Below the pieces are notes generated by a model. It was not told the DNA's origin. It searched no databases and saw only the letters and a list, made by a program, of their open reading frames with translations. Shown here piece by piece: positions 1 through 5,985 of a DNA stretch of 7,580 nucleotides. The stretch is from Lentimicrobiaceae bacterium (lineage in GTDB: Bacteria > Bacteroidota > Bacteroidia > Bacteroidales > SKPS01). Made by a program: the position numbers and the translations under genes. The stretch's first letter is position 1. The number at the start of each line of letters is the position of its first letter. The stretch spans positions 1-7,580 of the forward strand of contig SKPS01000358.1 of the NCBI GenBank assembly GCA_007119395.1, written 5' to 3'.

Positions 1-312
1 AGCCGAACCTGTCACGCTTTTGACGTCAAGAAGGGACCAGAGGATGAGGCTATTTTGTCTGCTAATATGCCAATTTGCTTTCAACCACATCTCAATACCA
101 ATTATCAAAGTGTTGTTCTACCTATACCCAGCACCTCAAAAAAAGAAACTGCCGTGATAGAGAAGATTTTGATAGCGAAAACATTGAAAGGAAAGACATT
201 GAAGGCTCACCCTAAGAAACATATGACGAACTGCCTGACCAATTTGCAAAATAACATTGTTGTCCGCCACCTTTATCCGATCAATGACACAAACATTACC
301 GGTTCAGAGTAA
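1..312 (+). CDS. possible C-terminal end of an unrecognised gene (partial at left edge)
   Basis: One plus-strand frame is open from the window edge to a TAA at 310-312, about 103 codons. It runs through positions 1-54 without a start, so if real it is the tail of a gene that begins outside the window. The translated piece has no motif I recognise. It is basic and polar in the middle, with several Lys-rich stretches around residues 45-75, and has no membrane segment. It would converge on apbE with 55 bases between the stops. The region is visibly more AT-rich than the nqr genes, and by eye its third codon positions are only slightly richer in GC than the region as a whole. The other plus frames and the minus frames are broken within about 150 bases. 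It could equally be non-coding spacer or a decayed gene. This is a weak call based on an open frame only. Confidence 0.28.
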   Translation, partial: SRTCHAFDVKKGPEDEAILSANMPICFQPHLNTNYQSVVLPIPSTSKKETAVIEKILIAKTLKGKTLKAHPKKHMTNCLTNLQNNIVVRHLYPINDTNITGSE

Positions 313-338
313 TTGAAAGAAACCAACCATATGATGGT
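311..338 (-). terminator. weak hairpin after apbE, possible terminator
   Basis: Read on the minus strand downstream of the apbE stop, ACCAT and ATGGT (334-338 and 326-330) can form a 5-bp stem with a 3-base loop, followed by a T-rich stretch (TGGTTTCTTTC). The stem is short and AT-containing and the T tract is interrupted, so this is a poor match to an intrinsic terminator. No better candidate is visible between the apbE stop and position 300. Confidence 0.2.
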
Positions 339-367
339 GTGGAGCAATTCTGTCAGGCACCCTGGTC

Positions 368-1453
368 TCACAGCTCCTGCACGATATCGGCCATGCCCGG
401 CGAGAACCAGGTTTTGTCGTTTCCTTCTTCGTCAGAGTAGATAAAATAGGCTTCAATGCCATCCAGCTCTTTGAGCATCTCTTTTGACCTTTCGGGGCCA
501 AGCACCATGAAAGCGGTGGCCCATGCATCGGCTACAGCTGCACTTTCAGCCAATACCGTTGCGCTCAGCATTGAGTGTTTCACCGGGAAACCAGTGGTTG
601 GGTCTATGGTGTGACTGTACTTTACTCCGTCTTCAAGGTAGAACTTTCTGTAGTTTCCTGAAGTGGCTATTCCGATGTCTGTCAGACGCAAGAGCGCCCT
701 CACGGGTCTCTCCATCAGGTTGTCAGGCATTACGTCACCCCGGTCATCGGGGAGCTCTACGCCGACGGTCCACAGGGAGGGCCTTTGCCAGAATGACCGC
801 CCAGGCTTTTTGCCATGGGCCACCAGCTCTCCTCCTATGTCTATCAAGAAGTTCTCTACACCGTTCTCCAGGAACATGTTGGCAATCAGATCGCAGGTGT
901 ACCCTTTGGCGATTGCATTGAAGTTGATGGTGATGAGGGAATCCTCTTTGTAAAGCCGGTTGTTCTCAAGCCGGACCCGCTTGTAACCTGTTAGGTGTCT
1001 CAAGCTGTCGATCAGCTCTTGGGTGATCTGATCGCGTTGACTGAATCCCCATCCCCACGCTTCTATCAGCTGTCCGATGGTGCAATCAAACGCTCCATCG
1101 GTTGCCTCAGACACCTTCCAGGCCATGCGAAAGTTTTCAGCAAAGATCTCGTCCACCACATCGGTTTCGTTTCTGTTGACACGACTAATGACTGAGTTAG
1201 GCACATGCACCGAAGCCGACATATCCACTTCATGCAGGATTTGTTCCACTTCGGGCCGGAAGTTCCGCCCCTGGTCGTCGTAATACAAGATACGGTAATA
1301 GGTACCTTGCGCTTCTCCGCTAAGCTCCAGCTGCAACCGTCCGACGCCCTGGTTCTGACAGGCTGCTCCTGCAAGCAGCACCACCACAAGTGTGGCCCAT
1401 GGCAACAGCCTGCCGGTATTAGCCACCGAAGTCATCGAACGCAATGTTTTCAT
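368..1453 (-). CDS. apbE: FAD:protein FMN transferase ApbE (Na+-NQR flavinylation)
   Basis: ApbE moves FMN from FAD onto a threonine of target proteins through a phosphoester bond, using Mg2+, outside the cytoplasmic membrane. Here the targets should be NqrB and NqrC. Counting from the ATG at 1453, the protein has 361 residues, close to the family norm. It has a short basic N-terminus (MKTLRS), a hydrophobic stretch at about residues 16-31 and Cys32, consistent with a lipoprotein signal, although the residues before the Cys (G-A-A) are atypical. Family landmarks are GTYY near 50, AKGYTCD at 182-188, GGEL at 207-210, IGIATSGNY at 260-268, HTIDPTTG at 281-288 and DAWATAFMVLG at 309-319. The frame extends upstream to 1495, but that adds a hydrophobic, Cys-rich leader overlapping nqrF. 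The 1453 start gives a normal signal peptide and overlaps nqrF by 35 bases. An ATG at 1435 is a possible alternative. The stop is TGA. Function is confident; the exact start is less so. Confidence 0.95.
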   Translation of the reverse strand: MKTLRSMTSVANTGRLLPWATLVVVLLAGAACQNQGVGRLQLELSGEAQGTYYRILYYDDQGRNFRPEVEQILHEVDMSASVHVPNSVISRVNRNETDVVDEIFAENFRMAWKVSEATDGAFDCTIGQLIEAWGWGFSQRDQITQELIDSLRHLTGYKRVRLENNRLYKEDSLITINFNAIAKGYTCDLIANMFLENGVENFLIDIGGELVAHGKKPGRSFWQRPSLWTVGVELPDDRGDVMPDNLMERPVRALLRLTDIGIATSGNYRKFYLEDGVKYSHTIDPTTGFPVKHSMLSATVLAESAAVADAWATAFMVLGPERSKEMLKELDGIEAYFIYSDEEGNDKTWFSPGMADIVQEL

Positions 1454-2684
1454 CAGGCACACCCAAATCATACAGCATTTTAAAGGCAGCATCATTCATC
1501 TGGGGAGGACCACACAGGTAGTAATCGATCTCTTCCGGCTCGGGGTGCTTACTCAGGTACTCATCCATGATGATCTGGTGAATAAAGCCAGTGGATCCAC
1601 TCCAGTTGTCTTCCGGCTTGGGTTCTGAAAGCCCGATATGAAACGAAAAATTGGGGAAGTCCTGTTCGATCTTACGAAACTCATCTACATAGAACAGCTC
1701 ACGAAGAGAGCGGCCACCGTACCAGAAACTGGCCTTACGGTTTGTTTTTTCAGTATGGAAAAGGTGGAAGATATGCGACCGCATGGGAGCCATGCCGGCA
1801 CCACCTCCGATAAACATCATCTCCCTTTCATTCTCTTTGATGAAGAACTCGCCGTAAGGGCCGGAAATAGTGATCTTGTCGCCAGGTTTCCTCGCAAAGA
1901 CGTATGATGAGCAGATCCCGGGGTTCACTTTCATGAAGGCGTTCCTCTTCGGGTCCCACGGGGGTGTGGCGATACGGATATTGAGCATGATGATGTTCCC
2001 TTCAGCCGGGTGGTTCGCCATGGAGTAGGCACGGAAAACTGGCTCCGGGTTCTTCATCTTAAGATCCCACATATTGAATTTATCCCATTCATCGCGATAC
2101 TCCTCTTCAACATCGATGTCTTTAAAATCCACTTCACATTTGGGAACATCAATCTGAATATATCCACCACTTTTAAAATCGAGGTGTTCCCCTTCGGGCA
2201 GTTTCACAACAAACTCTTTGATAAAGGTGGCCACGTTATGGTTTGAGACCACTTCACACTCCCATTTTTTTATACCGAAGATCTCTTCCGGGATACCGAT
2301 TTTCAGGTCAGCTCTTACCTTCACCTGACATCCGAGTCTCCATTGTTCCTGGATCTCTTTACGGGTGAAGTACCCTTTTTCCGTGGGCAGGATGTCACCG
2401 GCACCTTCAAACACCTGGCATTTACACATGGCGCATGTACCTCCTCCTCCACACGCTGAGGGGAGGAAGATACCACTGGCTGAGAGTGTTGACAACAGGG
2501 TGCTTCCGGGCTCCACCACCAGGTCTTTGTCGTTATTGATATTCACAGTCACATCACCTTGTGGGGTGAGTTTTTTGCGTGCATACAGAAGCACCAGCAC
2601 CAGGGTGAGGATCACCACCAGGAATACGGCAATGCTTGAAAAAACGAGCAGGCTGTCGATTGCAAGTAGCATATTATATGTCAT
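1419..2684 (-). CDS. nqrF: Na+-NQR subunit F, NADH-oxidising FAD/[2Fe-2S] subunit
   Basis: NqrF is the electron entry point: it takes hydride from NADH at the cytoplasmic face onto FAD and passes single electrons to its [2Fe-2S] cluster. The 421-residue protein has one N-terminal membrane helix (about residues 11-34), a ferredoxin-like domain (about 43-130) and a ferredoxin-NADP+ reductase-like domain (about 140-421). Probable cluster ligands are Cys78, Cys84, Cys87 and Cys119 (the CX5CX2C...C pattern). The FAD motif RAYS is at 218-221, the NADH-binding GGGAGMAP at 293-300, and the CGPP motif with Cys391 near the C-terminus. The protein ends in DDFGG, as family members do. An additional Cys89 lies two residues after the third ligand. 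The start at 2684 places the membrane helix correctly; 15 bases separate it from the nqrE stop and the leader is A-rich with no Shine-Dalgarno sequence. The FAD/NADH domain distinguishes this from RnfB. The stop is TAA, inside the start of apbE. Confidence 0.98.
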   Translation of the reverse strand: MTYNMLLAIDSLLVFSSIAVFLVVILTLVLVLLYARKKLTPQGDVTVNINNDKDLVVEPGSTLLSTLSASGIFLPSACGGGGTCAMCKCQVFEGAGDILPTEKGYFTRKEIQEQWRLGCQVKVRADLKIGIPEEIFGIKKWECEVVSNHNVATFIKEFVVKLPEGEHLDFKSGGYIQIDVPKCEVDFKDIDVEEEYRDEWDKFNMWDLKMKNPEPVFRAYSMANHPAEGNIIMLNIRIATPPWDPKRNAFMKVNPGICSSYVFARKPGDKITISGPYGEFFIKENEREMMFIGGGAGMAPMRSHIFHLFHTEKTNRKASFWYGGRSLRELFYVDEFRKIEQDFPNFSFHIGLSEPKPEDNWSGSTGFIHQIIMDEYLSKHPEPEEIDYYLCGPPQMNDAAFKMLYDLGVPDENIAFDDFGG

Positions 2685-2699
2685 CGTTTTTGTATTTTC

Positions 2700-3317
2700 T
2701 TAGATCTTGATTCCCATAAAACTCATAAAGGCGATACCCATCAGTCCGGTGATAATGTAAGTAATACCGAGTCCTCTCAAAGGAGCGGGCACATTTGAGT
2801 ATCGTATCTTTTCTCTGATGGCAGCGATGGCGACGATTGCGAGGAGCCATCCTACGCCACTGCCAAGTCCGAAGACGGTGGCCTGTCCCAGGGTATCGTA
2901 AGCGCGCTCCTGCATAAACAGTGACCCGCCGAGGATGGCACAGTTCACAGCGATCAGTGGCAGAAAGATACCCAGGTTGGCATAGAGGGTTGGAGAAAAC
3001 TTCTCGATAATCATCTCCACCAGCTGTACCATTGAAGCAATCACAGCGATAAAGAGGATAAAGGTAAGAAAGGTGAGGTCGACAGTGGCAAACTGAGGCC
3101 CCAGCCAGGTGAGAGCACCCTCCTGCAACACATACTTGTTTAACATATAATCCACCGGTACGGTGATTCCCAGTACAAAAATTACGGCCAGCCCCAACCC
3201 CATAGAGGTATTTACGGTTCTGGAAACCGCCAGATAAGAACACATGCCCAGGAAATAGGCAAAGATCATGTTCTCAATAAAAATTCCTTTGACGAATATG
3301 CTGAATAACTCTTCCAT
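2700..3317 (-). CDS. nqrE: Na+-NQR subunit E, membrane subunit
   Basis: NqrE is one of two related integral membrane subunits that together hold an iron centre midway through the membrane. This centre carries electrons from the NqrF cluster to FMN on NqrC. The protein has 205 residues and about six hydrophobic segments (roughly 12-32, 39-56, 80-103, 113-131, 150-168, 183-203). Two cysteines match known iron ligands of the family: Cys26 in FLGMC and Cys126 in the AVNCAILGG stretch (Cys26 and Cys120 in Vibrio). The conserved GSGVGWLLAIVAIAAIREK and RGLGITYI segments are present near 152-187. The start MEELFSIFVK aligns with the start of Vibrio NqrE. It lies 18 bases after nqrD and 15 before nqrF. 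RnfA is a homologue, but the surrounding nqr genes settle the assignment. Confidence 0.97.
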   Translation of the reverse strand: MEELFSIFVKGIFIENMIFAYFLGMCSYLAVSRTVNTSMGLGLAVIFVLGITVPVDYMLNKYVLQEGALTWLGPQFATVDLTFLTFILFIAVIASMVQLVEMIIEKFSPTLYANLGIFLPLIAVNCAILGGSLFMQERAYDTLGQATVFGLGSGVGWLLAIVAIAAIREKIRYSNVPAPLRGLGITYIITGLMGIAFMSFMGIKI

Positions 3318-3335
3318 GAGATAACGTTTTAGCGG

Positions 3336-3998
3336 TTAGTTGTCTTCCAACAATTCTTTGTGTTTAGATCGGTGCACCCAGATAATCACTCCTACCACAA
3401 TCAATGCAGCGGGTGGCAGGATCATCAATCCATTGTTCTGGTACCCGAGCTCATAGAGGTTCCACCAGGGTGTTTCGATCACGTTGATGTCCCAGATGGT
3501 ACCTGAGCCGAGGAGTTCTCTGAAGAATCCCACCACGACCAATATCCATCCATAGCCAAAAGCATTGCCAACACCATCGAGGAATGAGGGCCACGGCTTG
3601 TTGGCAATGGCAAACGCTTCGAGCCTTCCCATGATGATACAGTTGGTGATGATCAAGCCGACAAACACAGAGAGTTGTCTGCTTACGTCATACATATAGG
3701 CTTTCAGCACCTGATCAACCATAACCACCATAAAAGCGATAATGGTGAGCATAACAAGGATACGTATTCGGGGTGGTGTGATGTTTCTGATGATCGACAT
3801 CATCACATTTGAGAAGCCCATCACCACAATCACCGCCAGGGAGATCACCACTGAGGGTTCGAGCTTCACGGTCACCGCCAGGGCGGAACAGATTCCTAAG
3901 ACCTGAACCGTGATGGGGTTGTCTTTCACCAGGGGTTGTTTAAGCAGCCTTACGTTCTTTGGTGAGAAGAGGGGCTCTTTTTCGTTCATTGGGTCCAT
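3336..3998 (-). CDS. nqrD: Na+-NQR subunit D, membrane subunit
   Basis: NqrD is the partner of NqrE. The two are inverted-topology relatives that bind the intramembrane iron centre and form part of the Na+ path. The protein has 220 residues and about six membrane segments. Cys37 (in VLGICSALAVT) and Cys120 (in LIITNCIIMGRLEAFA) match the two iron-ligand cysteines of Vibrio NqrD (29 and 112, a constant offset of 8). The conserved NKPWPSFLDG motif is at 133-142 and FFRELLGSGT at 158-167. The C-terminus ends in a cytosolic basic-acidic tail. Two in-frame ATGs are possible, 3998 and 3989 (residue 4). The first leaves 3 bases after the nqrC stop and the second 12. No Shine-Dalgarno sequence decides between them. 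The homologue RnfE is excluded by the operon context. Confidence 0.97.
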   Translation of the reverse strand: MDPMNEKEPLFSPKNVRLLKQPLVKDNPITVQVLGICSALAVTVKLEPSVVISLAVIVVMGFSNVMMSIIRNITPPRIRILVMLTIIAFMVVMVDQVLKAYMYDVSRQLSVFVGLIITNCIIMGRLEAFAIANKPWPSFLDGVGNAFGYGWILVVVGFFRELLGSGTIWDINVIETPWWNLYELGYQNNGLMILPPAALIVVGVIIWVHRSKHKELLEDN

Positions 3999-4001
3999 AT
4001 G

Positions 4002-4778
4002 CTAGATCGCTTTTTGTAAAAATGGAACATAACTTTTCAGTCCGTCGAACAACATTTCCGACACGCCATCACTGGTGATGGTTCCGCCGGAGATGGCATC
4101 AACGGCATGTATTCTACGCTCTTCGGGCAGGGTTGACACACCACCTTTCACCACCTTCACAGACTGGAATTCTCCCTCCTGATCGAAGAGCCTTTTCCCT
4201 ATAAATGTATCCATGAAGAATCGTTGGTTGATTTCCGCTCCCAGTCCCGGGGTTTCCCCCTGGTGGTCGAAAGTTGCCCCTTTGATGGTATTTCTGTCGG
4301 CACCCACGGCGATATTTCCCCACACAGGCCCCCAGAGACCGCGTCCGAACAGTGGGATGATAAACAGGGTATCACCCTCTGTGCCGCGTATCATAAAGAG
4401 AGGCAGCGCCGGGTTGTCTTCAGAACGCCCTTCTCTGTAGAGCCGTTGGGCGTAGACCAGTTTGCGCATGTCAACATCGAAGGCGCGCTCTTCACCCAAT
4501 TCAAAGGTGCCATCGGCGCGGAAAATGCTTACATATTCACCGGTGGCCGGGTCAACCATTGCTTCGGCAATCAGGTGGCTCAGGTACAGGCTGTCGGCAT
4601 TGTCCTTGTCTACAGGGATGTTGGCAGCCTGAAGCAGGTTCATGATCTTTTCAATCCTGCGGTTGGCATCCTGAAGTGGTTTCAGGAAAGCAAAGGCAAC
4701 CGACAGCGTGGTGGCCACAATGATCACCATGATCAATGCGAACCGGAAGATGTATGCGTTGCTATATGATTTTGCCAT
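4002..4778 (-). CDS. nqrC: Na+-NQR subunit C, covalent FMN subunit
   Basis: NqrC carries a covalently bound FMN on its periplasmic domain and passes electrons from the NqrD/E iron centre to NqrB. The protein has 258 residues: one N-terminal membrane helix (about 11-33) followed by a soluble FMN-binding domain. The flavinylation motif reads DAISGGT at 227-233, so Thr233 is the expected FMN attachment site for ApbE. It has SGGT where Vibrio has SGAT. Other family blocks are GRGLWGPVWGNIAV (145-158) and HQGETPGLGAEI (172-183). The start at 4778 gives a normal short cytosolic N-terminus before the helix. The gene follows nqrB by 15 bases and its TAG stop lies 3 bases before the first possible nqrD start. 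RnfG is the homologue in Rnf complexes, but neighbouring nqrA and nqrF make this Nqr. Confidence 0.97.
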   Translation of the reverse strand: MAKSYSNAYIFRFALIMVIIVATTLSVAFAFLKPLQDANRRIEKIMNLLQAANIPVDKDNADSLYLSHLIAEAMVDPATGEYVSIFRADGTFELGEERAFDVDMRKLVYAQRLYREGRSEDNPALPLFMIRGTEGDTLFIIPLFGRGLWGPVWGNIAVGADRNTIKGATFDHQGETPGLGAEINQRFFMDTFIGKRLFDQEGEFQSVKVVKGGVSTLPEERRIHAVDAISGGTITSDGVSEMLFDGLKSYVPFLQKAI

Positions 4779-4793
4779 GATAACTGGTTTTTC

Positions 4794-5960
4794 TTATTGG
4801 GTAATTTTCTCCGCTGCTGCTTGTCTGGCCTTTGTACGGCGGAGCCTTCTTTTAATATTGGCTTCTATCACATAATGGTCAATGAGAGGAGCCATCACAT
4901 TCATAAAGAGAATTGCGAGCATCATTCCCTCCGGGAATGCGGGGTTGAGCACTCTGATCAATACGGCAAGCAGTCCGATCAGGAATCCATAGATGTATTT
5001 CCCTTTCCCTGTTTGCGAGGCAGACACCGGATCTGTTGCCATAAAGACGGCACCGAATGCGAACCCACCCATGATCAGGTGGTGATGTGCCGGCACTTCC
5101 ATAAACGGGTTTGCTCCCCACAGGTTAAAGAGGAGACCCATCAGGTATCCACCGGCAAACACGCTGACAATGATTCTGGCGCTGCCGATTCCTGTCATAA
5201 AGAGAAACGCAGCGCCAAGTAATATGGCCAGTGTGGAGGTTTCTCCCACTGAGCCGGGCATGGTGCCTACAAACATATCGAAGGCAGAAGGGATGGAAGT
5301 GATATCCCCTGCTGCGGCCTGTGCCAATGGTGTGGCACTGGTAAACCCGTCGGGGATGGCATGTACCCACACTTTATCGCCCGACATATCAGCCGGATAA
5401 GCAAAAAACAGAAAAGCGCGGGCGAGCAATGCTGGGTTCAGAATGTTCATGCCGGTTCCGCCAAACACCTCTTTGCCGAATATCACGGCAAAGGCTGTTG
5501 CTGCAGACACCATCCACAAGGGAACATCGGGCGGCATGACCAAAGGGATCAACATCCCTGATACCAACACCCCCTCATTCACCTCGTGCCCGCGCGCCTG
5601 GGCAAAGCCAAACTCAATGCCAAGCGCTGTCACATAGGTCACCACAATGATTGGGAACACAGCAACAAAGCCCACCCATACATGCTCCCAGAAGGAAGCG
5701 GTAACACCTGTAGCCAGAAAGTGCTGGTATCCCACATTCCAGATGCCAAACAGCAAAGCCGGCAACAGCGCCACGATCACCAGGCTCATCGTTCGCTTCA
5801 GATCAATGCTGTCGCGAATATGACTCCCCTTGAAAGTGGTCTTGTTGGGCACAAACAGAAACGTTTCAAACGCATCGAAGGTGGAGTGGAGTTTATAGAA
5901 CCGCCCCCCCTTCTGAAACTGCGGCTTGATGTTGTCGAGAATATCGCGTAAAAATTTCAT
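4794..5960 (-). CDS. nqrB: Na+-NQR subunit B, main membrane subunit with FMN and riboflavin
   Basis: NqrB is the largest membrane subunit. In characterised enzymes it carries covalent FMN on a threonine and a non-covalent riboflavin, contributes to the quinone site and forms much of the Na+ channel. The 388-residue protein has a soluble N-terminus of about 55 residues and then roughly ten hydrophobic segments from residue 57 to 361. The flavinylation motif is DGFTSAT at 204-210, making Thr210 the likely FMN site (Thr236 in Vibrio). The conserved GGTGMNILNPALLARAF lies at 167-183, the MATDPVSA block at 307-314 and APLIDHYV at 357-364. It is about 27 residues shorter than the 415-residue Vibrio protein, mostly upstream of the FMN site. 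The start at 5960 is 25 bases after the nqrA stop with an A-rich leader. Codons 17-20 contain a run of seven G on the coding strand. Confidence 0.97.
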   Translation of the reverse strand: MKFLRDILDNIKPQFQKGGRFYKLHSTFDAFETFLFVPNKTTFKGSHIRDSIDLKRTMSLVIVALLPALLFGIWNVGYQHFLATGVTASFWEHVWVGFVAVFPIIVVTYVTALGIEFGFAQARGHEVNEGVLVSGMLIPLVMPPDVPLWMVSAATAFAVIFGKEVFGGTGMNILNPALLARAFLFFAYPADMSGDKVWVHAIPDGFTSATPLAQAAAGDITSIPSAFDMFVGTMPGSVGETSTLAILLGAAFLFMTGIGSARIIVSVFAGGYLMGLLFNLWGANPFMEVPAHHHLIMGGFAFGAVFMATDPVSASQTGKGKYIYGFLIGLLAVLIRVLNPAFPEGMMLAILFMNVMAPLIDHYVIEANIKRRLRRTKARQAAAEKITQ

Positions 5961-5985
5961 GTTATTGATTTGATTTTTAGGGGGA

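Noticed and set aside
1454..1495. Longer apbE start at 1495
   Set aside because: It would add 14 hydrophobic, Cys-rich residues deep inside nqrF and spoil the normal signal peptide; the ATG at 1453 gives a basic N-terminus followed by a hydrophobic core.
2674..3243. 189-codon minus-strand open frame overlapping nqrE
   Set aside because: It lies inside nqrE in another frame, its translation is rich in Cys, Arg and Tyr and unlike any protein family, and nqrE in the correct frame is fully conserved.
4224..4769. 181-codon plus-strand open frame opposite nqrC
   Set aside because: It is antisense to a well-supported nqrC with no recognisable domain; long antisense frames are common over GC-moderate genes.
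4797..5222. 141-codon plus-strand open frame opposite nqrB
   Set aside because: The His/Cys-rich translation is the usual antisense product of a membrane protein gene; there is no motif or neighbour support.
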